Source: Siniperca chuatsi
Lineage: Eukaryota; Chordata; Actinopteri; Centrarchiformes; Sinipercidae
Assembly: GCF_020085105.1 (NCBI RefSeq)
Contig: NC_058046.1
Span: 1,530,628 to 1,594,627, forward strand
Length of the DNA: 64,000 bases
Reading direction: 5' to 3'
In this document: in pieces, positions 1 through 24,895 of the stretch
Layout of the letters: each line of letters begins with the position of its first letter
Position numbering within the stretch: the stretch's first letter is position 1
Translations under genes and position numbers: made by a program
Notes under the pieces: model-generated
What the model saw: the letters and a program-made list of their open reading frames with translations, nothing else
The model's database searches: none
What the model was told of the DNA's origin: nothing

Positions 1-804
1 CCAACACATCACTACACAAACACTGCCACCTGCTGGTGACCTGTCGCAACATGTCGAGCCTGTTGCAGGAAACCTCGGTGTCCTGTTTGACAGCAGTTTA
101 TGTTTTGAGCAACTTATCACTGAGCTCGTCCAGTCATGTTTCTATCACCTCAGAAACAAAAATCCGATCTATTTTAAATCTTAGTGATGCAGAAACTGTT
201 GTTCATGCTTTTATCTCCTCACGATTACTGTAACAGCCTGTTCACTCGTCTTAATCTAAAAACTGTGACAGACTGCAGACTGTACAGGACTCAGCTACTC
301 GGCTGTAAACCAGGACCCAGAGGTGCGACCCCGTCACACCTGGTTCAGCCTCTTTACATCGGCTCCCTGTTGGTTTCAGGATCGACTTTAAGATCTTGTT
401 GATGACTTTTAAGGCTCTTCATGGCTCCAGACTGTATCTTAGACCTTGTAGTCCCTTATGAACCTTCACCTTCTGTCTGTTCCTGAGTCCAGGATGGAAA
501 CTAAGGGGGACAGAGCTTTGGCCATCAGGGCCCAGAGGCTCTGGATCAACCTGCCCGAAGACATCAGGCTGTCTGAGTCAGAGTCTTCGTTTAAGTCTCG
601 TCTCAAAACACATTTTTATCTGAAAGCAGATCCTGATTTTACCTGAACTGGCTGCTTATTTTATTGCTTTTATGTATTTTATTTCTTTATATTTCATCAT
701 TCACTGTGGTGTTTTATTTCTCTTGTTGTGAAGCTCTTTGTACTTTGTTTTGATAAGTGCTCTATAAATAAAGTTTTATTATTATTATTATTATTAGATG
801 AAAC
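1..804 (+). mobile_element. LINE retrotransposon, 3' part, decayed
   Basis: Broken frames read like the end of a fish non-LTR reverse transcriptase. There is an NLGVLFDSSL-like stretch near 75-105, a DYCNSL motif near 224, a GCKPGPR motif near 300, and an intact final frame at 458-646 ending in SRLKTHFYLKADPDFT. The 3' end at about 750-804 is the common fish tail 'aagtgctctataaataaag' followed by an ATT repeat. Frames are interrupted, so it is not active. The clade (L2/CR1-like or Rex1-like) is not settled by sequence reading alone. A second copy with the same final frame lies at 60790-61307. Confidence 0.85.
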
Positions 805-1016
805 TGCTCACAACCGGGTCAGGATTTCTGCAAAGAGACGTCGCTGTTCAGATTTTTTGGGCGCTTTGAGCTCCACAAGCCATTATATTCAAAAACAACG
901 CAGACATCTCTACGGCCGATATCTCCAGAACTCAGCAGCTCGCAGCAGAACAATCGACGGCTCCACAGGTGAGAGGAGAAACGTGTTGTAGATTTTGGGG
1001 TGAACTGTCCCTTTAG
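805..1016. repeat. Truncated MITE, right end
   Basis: The stretch ends in 'ggggtgaactgtcccttta', a terminus typical of fish non-autonomous DNA transposons. The matching left terminus is absent, and the ATT tail of the upstream LINE abuts it, so the LINE probably landed in this element. Family assignment is from memory of fish repeats and not verified. Confidence 0.5.
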
Positions 1017-1699
1017 AGCTGACAGTGTCGGAGAGGTGAAAGAGTCTTCAGCATGTCAGTCTGGTGTTAAAGAAGCGACGAGTGTGTCGAATATTAAAAA
1101 TGTGTCTAACCTGAAAATAATCAATAATAATGGTCAAACACAGAGAATTAAAACATAAAATACATCATAAAACATTTTAAACGTTATGTAAAAACAGCCG
1201 TTGAGGGGTCAGAAGTCTTACTGCAGAGCACCAACAGGTAAATAATGGATTAGAATAATAAACGCAGGAGGAGATGAAGGCACCGACCTACAACAGAAGC
1301 TGAGATCAGTTCTGCTGCTGGGAACAGGAGATTTAGGATCAAGCATTTTTTGTCTAATGATTGTTTGAGGTTAATGTTCTTTTTACATGAATATTATTGA
1401 AATATTTGCACAAATCAGTGTCAAAAAAGTTTAGTGTCCACAGTGACGTCCATGCCATTTAAACTTCTGGAGATTTAACAAGCTAGTGAAACAAACTGCG
1501 AAATGTCTAAAGGACCTTCAGGTAACTCAACATCCTGATGAATCGGGTCCAGGTGTTCCGGCTGATCGGGGCTAAAGCGTCGAATCGATGTTCCTAAAAC
1601 CACAAAATAAACTAATATTTACTGGCATTCACCCCCACATGCTCGTGTTTCTGGGATTGCTCCTATGAGGACGATTCATTCGCTCAGATGAAACCAACG
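1017..1699. other. Intergenic, no gene seen
   Basis: AT-rich sequence with no open frame resembling a known protein and no clear repeat termini. It lies beyond the inferred 3' end of srp19. Confidence 0.5.
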
Positions 1700-1720
1700 A
1701 AAAGCTGAGAAAATGAACTC

Positions 1721-1726
1721 TTTATT
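1721..1726 (-). terminator. srp19: srp19 polyadenylation signal
   Basis: On the minus strand this reads AATAAA, about 395 bases downstream of the srp19 stop codon at 2122-2124. It implies a 3' UTR of roughly 400 bases running from 2121 down to about 1700. It is the only clean signal noticed in this stretch. A genomic poly-A run at about 2010-2030 lies inside the UTR and is not a processed tail. Confidence 0.6.
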
Positions 1727-2121
1727 GACAGAGACTCGGCGGAGTGAACAAAATGTGGAGCGATGGGGTCGAAACAAAGACGCACACCTTCCTCCATCAC
1801 TTCACCCCCCCCCCTCTTCGAACACAGGGAAGAGTTCCCGTCTCTGCTTCTGCCTGCGTTTCTGGAAACTCGACGAGCTGTGAGCAGCTCTCACAGGCCT
1901 CCGGTCGGAGAAACGCTCAGTGTGGTCAAACGGTAAAGAAAACAGAGGAAACAGCCAACAGCTGAACGAGTTTGAGGTCACGATGACAACAACCCTTTAA
2001 AAACAAAAATTAAAAAAAAAAAAAAAAAAACGTTCAGGGTTTGACACTCATCTAAACAATTCACAATGAGCTCATATTTAAAATTAAAATTAATTTAAAA
2101 AAAAAGGTCATTTCTCTGAGT

Positions 2122-4873
2122 CTATTTCTTCTTTTTCTTGCTCTTCTTTCCTCCCTCTCCCTGCTGAGAGCTGGTGTCTCCTCCCCCGCTCTTCTGGGTC
2201 CGAGTCTTTAGTTTAGGGATCATCTCAGCTACGTAAATCATCACATCTTTACCTGAAGAAACAGAAAGGACAGGACACATCTGTATCTAAAGAAACAAAG
2301 GACAGAAAACATCTGTACCTGAAGAAACAGAAAGGAAACATCTGTACCTAAAGAAACAGGAAGGAAACATCTGTACATAAAGAAACAGAAAGGAAACATC
2401 TGTACCTAAAGAAACAAAGGACAGAAAACATCTGTACATAAAGAAACAGAAAGGAAACATCTGTACCTAAAGAAACAAAGGACAGAAAACATCTGTACCT
2501 AAAGAAACAAAGGACAGAAAACATCTGTACCTGAAGAAACAGAAAGGAAACATCTGTACCTAAAGAAACAGGAAGGAAACATCTGTACCTAAAGAAACAG
2601 AAAGGAAACATCTGTACCTAAAGAAACAAAGGACAGGAAACATCTGTACATAAAGAAACAGAAAGGAAACATCTGTACCTAAAGAAACAGGAAGGAAACA
2701 TCTGTACCTAAAGAAACAGGAAGGAAACATCTGTACCTAAAGAAACAGGAAGGAAACATCTGTACCTAAAGAAACAAAGGACAGAAAACATCTGTACATA
2801 AAGAAACAGAAAGGAAACATCTGTACATAAAGAAACAGAAAGGAAACATCTGTACATAAAGAAACAGGAAGGAAACATCTGTACCTAAAGAAACAGGAAG
2901 GAAACATCTGTACCTAAAGAAACAGGAAGGAAACATCTGTACCTGAAGAAACAGAAAGGAAACATCTGTACCTAAAGAAACAGGAAGGAAACATCTGTAC
3001 CTAAAGAAACAGGAAGGAAACATCTGTACCTAAAGAAACAGGAAGGAAACATCTGTACATAAAGAAACAAAGGACAGGAAACATCTGTACCTAAAGAAAC
3101 AAAGGACAGGAAACATCTGTACCTAAAGAAACAGAAAGGAAACATCTGTACCTAAAGAAACAGGAAGGAAACATCTGTACCTAAAGAAACAAAGGACAGA
3201 AAACATCTGTACCTGAAGAAACAGAAAGGAAACATCTGTACCTAAAGAAACAAAGGACAGGAAACATCTGTACATAAAGAAACAGAAAGGAAACATCTGT
3301 ACCTAAAGAAACAGAAAGGAAACATCTGTACCTAAAGAAACAGAAAGGAAACATCTGTACCTAAAGAAACAGGAAGGAAACATCTGTACCTAAAGAAACA
3401 GGAAGGAAACATCTGTACATAAAGAAACAGAAAGGAAACATCTGTACCTAAAGAAACAAAGGACAGAAAACATCTGTACATAAAGAAACAGAAAGAAACA
3501 GAAAAGAAACAGGAAACATCTGTACCTAAAGAAACAAAGGACAGAAAACATCTGTACCTGAAGAAACAGAAAGGAAACATCTGTACCTAAAGAAACAAAG
3601 GACAGGAAACATCTGTACATAAAGAAACAGAAAGGAAACATCTGTACCTAAAGAAACAGGAAGGAAACATCTGTACCTAAAGAAACAGGAAGGAAACATC
3701 TGTACCTAAAGAAACCGAAAGGAAACATCTGTACCTAAAGAAACCGAAAGGAAACATCTGTACCTAAAGAAACAAAGGACAGGAAACATCTGTACCTAAA
3801 GAAACAGAAAGGAAACATCTGTACCTAAAGAAACAGAAAGGAAACATCTGTACCTAAAGAAACAAAGGACAGGAAACATCTGTACCTAAAGAAACAGAAA
3901 GGAAACATCTGTACCTAAAGAAACAGGAAGGAAACATCTGTACCTAAAGAAACAGGAAGGAAACATCTGTACATAAAGAAACAGAAAGGAAACATCTGTA
4001 CCTAAAGAAACCGAAAGGAAACATCTGTACCTAAAGAAACCGAAAGGAAACATCTGTACCTAAAGAAACCGAAAGGAAACATCTGTACCTAAAGAAACCG
4101 AAAGGAAACATCTGTACCTGAGGGGATAAACATCAGGTGTGTGTTTAGCTACAGTCAGCAGGTTTCAACTATCTATTAAAACCTCGGTGGCACAAAAACC
4201 CACGCAGGACTTTTATTGTAGCTTTTTTTCTTCTGCTCTGAATAGAATTAAGCCTTAAGTTTGGCTACAAAACTGCTCCACCTTTTTAATCTGGATTTTT
4301 ACGCTGTGAAATAGATTGCGGGCTCCCCGCAGGGTCGAGTCCCGCCCCCTGACAACAGTCAGACGGGCCCGAGGTCGGTGATCCCGCACGGTGGTGCGAC
4401 GATCACTTCCTGAGAGTCATTTCTCAAAACCAAAAAGATACGGCGATTGACTTCAGATGAAAATCTCGTCCGCCTTCTCAGTTCCAGGCGTCGCACTCCT
4501 CCAGTTAAACTTTCAGTCCTATCAGATCAATAATTTAAGCTCATCACCTGAGTATTTTTTGAACCAGGACCTTCAGTGTTTGGATCGAGTAGCTCGTGAA
4601 AAACGAGGTGTCAGACGTTGTAGCTACAGCTGTTTCCTTCAGTGTCAGATACATGTTTAATCTTGACCCCCCCCCCCCTCTCGTCGAGCCAAAGTAAACT
4701 GTTAGGAATCTATGAAAGTCAACCGGACCGGTCAGGTGGACTCAGTGCGTGCTGGACTTACGGGAGGTGAATTTCTCCTGACAGAAGCTGCCGTCGGCCT
4801 CCTTCACCTGAACTCTGACGCGACCTCTGAACTGGACGTCCCTGTTCCACTCCCTGGGGTGCATTTTGTTCTG

Positions 4874-4913
<40 letters not shown>

Positions 4914-7623
4914 TGCATTTTTAACCCCTGATTAAGTGTGTGTGATATTTGTTGTCACCGAGTGACAATAAAGCTTTTCGTTTTACCTCCACGTAGACGT
5001 TCACCCCCGCCGCCGTGAGGACGTCTCTGATCTCGGCGCAGGACGGATTCTCCACAGCCTGCAGACACACACCGCCGTCTGTTCGTCATTGGTTGGTTTA
5101 CTACATGTTACACTGCATTTACACTCACAGGCCGCACGATCCACTCAAATCTGACCCCGATTCAGGCAGTCTCATCTTTACGTGACAATGATTCTGCTGC
5201 GTTTGCATTAGCTGGGAGATCTGTTGCATCAAAACAAACCAGGGCTACAAATAACGATTATTTCCACTGTCGATTAATCGATTAGTTGTTTGGTCTATAA
5301 AATGGTGAAAAATGTCGATCAGTGTTTCCCAAAGCCCCAGGCGACGTCCTCAAATGTCTTGTTTTGTCCACAACCCAAAGATATTCAGTTTACTGTCATA
5401 GAGGAGGAAAGAAAGCAGAGAATATTCACTTTTAAGAGGCTGGAATCTGAGAATTTTTACCTTTTTTCCTTAAAAAACAACAACTCGATTATCAAAATAG
5501 TTGACAACTAATCGATTAATCGCTGCAGCACCTAACTTCTCCCTAAGCTGCATCAAATGACACGTATTTCATTGGCATTACTTCAGAGGACAGTGACGTA
5601 TTTAAAGTACGAAGCGGTGAAAGAAAGAGCGTCAGACTTCAGGAAAACCCAGCGACGGTGAGGAAGAACAAATAAACGCATCCTCCCCCAGTTCGGACAA
5701 AACCACCGTGCTTGTACCATAAAAAGTTGTTTATGGAACCGGATTCAAAGACAACGACGACCGCAGATGGAGTACAACTGCCCGAAACGTCACGCAAAAG
5801 GAGAGAAAAACGTCCCGACGGCTCAAACGTCCAGCGGAGCATCAAAGACCGCAGAGAAGTGATCACCACAGCGAGACGAGCGGCAAACGCTGCTCGTCTC
5901 GCTGTGCTACCTGCGCTAACGCTCATCACGACCAGAGTCTACGGGACGGAAGCAGCTCTGGACTGAAAGTGTCCCTTGAGCCTGGACATCGGACTACAGG
6001 TGGGTTCTGAAGAGAAGACAAAACACTTGGTGTTCATGCAGCTTCATAAGCGTGTTTTTAACGATCATATTGCTTGAACTTGTCTGCATGAAGACAATAT
6101 GGACCGCGATAAATATGTTCCCCTTAAAATGTGCGTCCCTAAGAATCGTGGGAGAAGAAAGGTGATTTCGACCAGAATCGTGCAGCTCATCAGGGAGCGT
6201 CCTTGAACGCACCACGCAGTCCCTGCTAACAACCGGCAGCTTCTCAAGCCGCAAACTGACGGTGAGCTGGCGAAACATCGCGCAAAGTTAAAAAGCGCCA
6301 CCTTCTCCGCGGGGATCCTTCGTCCTTCAGCCAGCGTCTTCTTACTGTTGATGTAGACCGGATAGACGCAGATGAACCTGAAACACACACACACACACAC
6401 AGACCGTTTAATGTGAAAAACAACAGACAGGAAACACAGTCCAACAGTGACGGACGCGCTGCTCGTAAATACAGTTTTGGGGTTTCCACGACATCTTAAC
6501 ACGACACACACACAGCACATCACGCTACGGGACGGGCTCCGAACGACGACTCTCTTTATAAATTGAATATTTTGCTCTACAAAATGTCAGAAAACTGTGA
6601 AAAATGTTCCCATCACAGTTTCCTAAAGCCTGCGTTGTCATGTTTAACCGCCTGTATCCTATGAAGTTTCTAAAGCGACGTGCTGTGTGTTTCATCGTTG
6701 CTTTAATGGCTAATTTAACGTCTGGCCAGGGGACGACAGATGAAGATTAGCCCTGAAAATAAAATAAATAAGCAGATGTCTGTCAAATTTCTTGTTTTGC
6801 ACGACTAACAGTCCAAACACATTCAGTTAACGCTCACAACGAAAAACAGCAACAGCAGAATGCGTTTGCGTTTGATAAATGACTAAAACGAATACACAAT
6901 TATCAAAATAGTTTGATTAATAATTTCGGCTCTACTCTGCTTACTAATACATTTCTGGGTCTGTCATCATGAGATCACGATTTAGTTATTCCATTATCTC
7001 AACATAACAGATCATATATTGTTTTTTTTAACCCATTTATCCTGATTTTAATCACGATATCGAACATATTTCGGTGGCGATCGGGACTTAAATGTGTCAT
7101 TATCTCGGGATAAAAAGGTTTCTGTGATGGAGCCTGGAGGCAAAGACAGGACGCAGACACGCAACGCTTGTGTTATCACCACCTTCAGGTATCTGTTTTA
7201 TCTGATTGATCAGGAGAGTCTCTTGAGATCAGTGAAATCACCAGGAAACAGTTATATAATGAGACGATGAAGTTGTGAGTAAAACAGTTCAGCAGTCAAA
7301 TAACTGATTAAATAATTAGATTCTGATAATCGATTGTCATTTTTCAAGAAATTAAAAAAAAGGTAAAGATTATTTACTTAGTTTTTTAAGTTAGTACACT
7401 GAATATCTTTGGGTTTTGGACTGGAAATTGGGCTTTAGGAAACTGTGATGGCACTCTTTCACTGTTTTCTGACTTTTTAATAGACCAAACGATAAAAATC
7501 AATTAAGTGACAAAATAATCTGCAGATTATTCTACAATAAAAATAAGATATGTAGAGCTCTTACTGACTTTTAGGAGGTTTATTTTAAATCCAGCTGTGT
7601 CTGACCAGCTGGCTGGCCTTTAA

Positions 7624-7669
<46 letters not shown>

Positions 7670-8464
7670 AAGTGTGTAGTTTGATGACATTTCATAACCC
7701 TGCTGAACTCCTGACTGAGACGTTAACCTCACGTGCACTTTATTTAACGTTAATCCCATTTCTACAATGTGAACATGTTTTTGTCCTCCATCGTCTTCAG
7801 CCATAAAAAAACAAAAAAACAATATATAGTCGATAGGATCGATATTTGACGGTCAAATATTGAGGTTAAAAGGACTCTTTATACACGTCATGCTAGAGGG
7901 CTACAACGCCACTGTGTCGTACGGATAGACCGACAGGCCAAACTTAATGTAAAAACTAAGCCACTTTGCCACGCTTCCTGCTGAAGACGTCGTAAACAAC
8001 GTGACTTTGTATCTAACTCATTAAAAACGATATTTCTAAAAGATATACAGATAAACAGGTCTTATTAAGCTAAACATTTAACCAGATTTACCCGACAGTT
8101 AGCTACTCCCACTGTCAGTAACCCACAATCCCTCATTTCACTAACGTAACACCGTAGAGAGTTGAAGCCACCCGTGTACACCAAATCGTTTTTTTGTTGG
8201 ATTAAAAGCTAAAAACCCAAATTAAATGTATGCCGAATTGAAGAGTGGCCCTTCTATGTCGACACGTTTACTACAGCAACAGTTAATAAGCGAGTTACAT
8301 TTACAGGTACCCAAGTTGTCCTTAAATTCAATAATCTTCTATAGGAGTTTTACAGTGACCGAATGGCTAAGCACTGTTAGCTGTAGCTTAGCTAGGCTAA
8401 AGGGCTAGCTTTTTACAAGAACTCACCTCTCTTTATCCGCGGGGTTTTCCGTTAGATGAGCCAT
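2122..8464 (-). CDS. srp19: Signal recognition particle 19 kDa protein
   Basis: SRP19 binds SRP RNA (helices 6 and 8) and lets SRP54 join, so that ribosomes with signal peptides are sent to the ER. Five minus-strand exons join in frame: 8427-8464 (start MAHLTENPADKE), 6302-6377 (FICVYPVYINSKKTLAEGRR), 4987-5058, 4762-4870 and 2122-2252. The product is 141 aa against 144 in human. Conserved blocks are EGRRIP, the MHPREWNRD region and the basic tail ending GGKKSKKKKKK. All junctions are GT-AG and phases agree (AG|G, 0, 0, C|GT). The start ATG has a good context (AACAATGG). The exon 2 donor (AAG|GTGGCG) is weak. Exon 4 starts with N-K-M where human has K-N-K-M. The last intron holds a minisatellite built from its own acceptor. 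Confidence 0.96.
2253..4121. repeat. Minisatellite of splice-acceptor copies, 29/32-bp unit
   Basis: A tandem array of about 60 units of 29 bp, or 32 bp where 'aaaggac' replaces 'gaaag', lies wholly in the last intron of srp19. The plus-strand core is 'acatctgtacctaaagaaa'. The first unit is continuous with the exon boundary: 'acatctttacctgaagaaac' at 2242-2261 differs by one base from array units such as the one at 2521. On the coding (minus) strand each unit is a pyrimidine tract followed by TTTAG or TTCAG and then GTACAGATG. Three versions alternate: ctgaag (few), cctaaag (most) and cataaag. Open frames on the minus strand here are repeat artefacts. Confidence 0.95.
4122..4761. other. srp19 intron 4, remaining part
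   Basis: Unique-looking intron sequence between the minisatellite and exon 4. It contains a GC-rich patch at 4318-4412 that can form several hairpins and includes a T-arm-like 'gggtcgagtccc'. No coding exon is seen. Confidence 0.5.
4318..4412 (+). other. Structured GC-rich patch with tRNA-Ser-like 3' half
   Basis: In order there are a hairpin gcggg-ctc-cccgc (about 4319-4331), a T-arm-like 'gggtcgagtccc', a ctgac-aaca-gtcag hairpin (about 4349-4362), and a long hairpin gtgatc..cgcac-ggtg-gtgcg..gatcac (about 4378-4407). The first two parts resemble the variable arm and T arm of a type II tRNA. No acceptable D arm or anticodon stem precedes them. It is either a degenerate tRNA-derived relic or an unrelated structured intronic RNA. 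Confidence 0.25.
4878..4912. repeat. CA microsatellite next to srp19 exon 4 acceptor
   Basis: A (CA)n run lies a few bases beyond the exon. In srp19 transcript sense it is a UG array directly upstream of the exon 4 acceptor (TTTTCCAG). Confidence 0.9.
5241..5532 (+). repeat. Complete fish MITE, 'CGATTAATCG' family
   Basis: It starts 'agggctacaaataacgatta' and ends 'cgattaatcgctgcagcacc', an inverted terminal pair. The interior has the common 'ccaaagccccaggcgacgtc' and 'aaagatattcagtttactg' blocks. It is the best preserved of at least a dozen copies in the window. The open frame at 5290-5511 is repeat sequence and not a gene. Confidence 0.75.
5536..6301. other. srp19 intron 2, no further exon
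   Basis: It holds a compact perfect hairpin (stems 5868-5881 and 5892-5905) and no recognisable exon. Overlapping open frames on both strands here have no family features. Confidence 0.5.
6555..8420. other. srp19 intron 1 with repeat fragments
   Basis: Large first intron of srp19. Diverged copies of the 'CGATTAATCG' MITE lie at about 6555-6935 (plus) and 7300-7545 (minus), and an AT microsatellite at 7627-7662. No coding exon is seen. The open frame at 7580-7822 runs through the AT repeat. Confidence 0.6.
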
Positions 8465-9409
8465 TGTTCGTTAGTTAGTTGGGTGGGTTGTTCGTCTGAC
8501 TGCAGAAGGTCGACTCTCGGCTGGATACAGCGACAAACGACACGGTTTGATTTGTGCCGTAAAACACGCCGCCATACGGCCGCTCCACTTGCACGTCGAC
8601 GGACTGTTGACAACCAGTAGGTGCGCTTGATTCAATGTACCAGGCGGGCCGGTGTTACACTGAAACAAAGGCCGCCAGAAAACGGGTGTCCCTGCTCAAC
8701 CTTTTATTATCAAACTGCTCTCAAAAAACTCCAATAAGAGAAATTCCTATTACTTTATTTCTAATTACTGGTTTATTATTACTAATTTGGGAGGGGTCGT
8801 GCTGCGCTGATACTAATATCACAGATACACAGCGAATGAAAATCCTTTTCTCATATCAAAAGGCATGACGTAACAAGGTGATATAACAATGTTAAGTATG
8901 TTTTTGTTCCCAGGACCCCAAAACACAACATTAGCGTTAATTAAACATTACAAAAAGTATATATTTTTAAAAACTGATTGTAATTTTCTAGTAGTTTACT
9001 TTCTGTCCACGCGGTGTCGCTGGTGCGCAGACTCTGTGCGCTGCTGAAATGCCCGGATATTATTGTAGCTAGCTCTTTTAGCAAATCGGCTAGCCGCTGC
9101 GACGCCGCTGCCTTTTGCCGCTACGGTCTGTCGCATCGGGGACATTCGACCCTTTTGACTCCCCCGGCCCATATAAACTATTTTTTAACGCTGGTAACTT
9201 AATGTCGGTAATTTATCATGATAGAAGTTGACTGAGGGGCTCGTTAATTTTAGGTCTTACCGTTGATTTTCCAACCGATTTGGCGGGACTAGATCGGGTT
9301 AACAATACGACGAGCTAAAAGCTAACGTTATAGCAGCTAGTGTCGAGACAGGCCAGTTTGTTTTTTCAGGTAGCTAACACAGCTAGCTTAGCAAGCTACC
9401 GCGGCTGTC
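8465..9409. promoter_or_regulatory. Shared head-to-head promoter region srp19 / ppp2cb
   Basis: The start codons of srp19 (minus, 8464) and the PP2A gene (plus, 9410) point away from each other across 945 bases with no other gene. The segment has CpG-rich stretches (about 8490-8620 and 9010-9150) typical of housekeeping promoters. No TATA box can be assigned with confidence. Shared control is inferred from the arrangement only. Confidence 0.55.
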
Positions 9410-20931
<11,522 letters not shown>

Positions 20932-21575
20932 ATGTCCAAAGCCATCCCTGTCAATCATCCACGAAGCTCCACCACCTGCCCCCCCCTCACCCCCTCATTT
21001 TGGATGGAAAGAAGATATTAATAATAATAATACTGTACCAGGGAGAATAGAAACAAACGATTGGCTGATGACCCAAGATTTTAACAAAAAGAGAAACGTA
21101 AAGAGCGGCCCCCTCTACAGTCTTGTTTTCGATATGCTGTCATTAATTCTGTGCTTCTGGGGAAATACAACACGTACAACTGTTTTCTTTATTTTTCTTT
21201 TTCTTACATGTTTGAAAACCAGATAATAAAACTACCAACGTGGACCAAATGTGCCATATTCTGATCCTTTTACAACATGTACAACGCGCAATGTTTCTTT
21301 CTTTTTGTTTTTCTGTTTTTTTTGTTTTGTTTTTGTTTTGTTTAGACCAGCACTATAACCCTACCTACCTGACGTCACCACACATCTCATGGCATATGTG
21401 CTTTTTTTCTGTTGCAAGATAATTTTAAAAAAGACGAGGAAAAAAAAGATAAGAAAAAAAAAAAGTTTGCTTCAAGTAGTTCAGCTGTCAGTTTTAGCTG
21501 TCCAGGCTGCAGCCGGTGGTCATCTCAGCAAGTATATTACTGTAATTTGAATAAAGACAACAGACGTATGAAATA
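20932..21575 (+). other. PP2A 3' UTR
   Basis: The stretch follows the TGA at 20929-20931. Candidate polyadenylation signals are 'ataaaa' near 21225 and a clean AATAAA at 21550-21555. The latter gives a 3' UTR of roughly 640 bases. A T-rich stretch at 21296-21342 lies within. Confidence 0.6.
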
Positions 21576-21767
21576 AAAATGTCCTATTGACAAACTACTG
21601 GGCTGCGTCTGTCGCTTTCTTTGGCTCGATTCATTGTGGTGAAGAAACTTGAGTTCATGAACATTTTTTTAAAAAAAGCAGGTAAACACGGTTTGAGTTT
21701 ATAAAATTATGCCTTTTTTATTATTTTGAAACAAAACAATCTTCTGAAAGATACCAAACTTTACCCT

Positions 21768-21769
21768 AG

Positions 21770-21832
<63 letters not shown>
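21768..21832. repeat. Compound AT/CA microsatellite
   Basis: A TA run followed by a CA run, ending directly at the left terminus of the Tc1 element. The element may have inserted at a TA within the array. Confidence 0.9.
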
Positions 21833-24778
<2,946 letters not shown>

Positions 24779-24895
24779 GCTGCTGCCGTGTTCCCGTCAT
24801 CCCTCGTTGTCTAGCTGAAGCGACATCACGAGGGGAGGAAGATGATGAGGAGGAGGAGGGTGGTGCAGTCAGTCCTCTGATCTCCGCCCGTCTGT

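Noticed and set aside
2348-3641. Several minus-strand frames of 82-87 codons rich in F, L, S and C
   Set aside because: They are translations of the tandem 29/32-bp unit. The same peptide words recur in shifted frames, with no independent evidence of a gene.
2253-4121. Array of short repeats considered as CRISPR-like
   Set aside because: There are no unique spacers, the units abut directly, and the setting is a vertebrate intron.
6065-6523. 152-codon minus-strand frame
   Set aside because: It covers srp19 exon 2 only in part and runs through intron and a CA repeat. The spliced model explains the conserved part.
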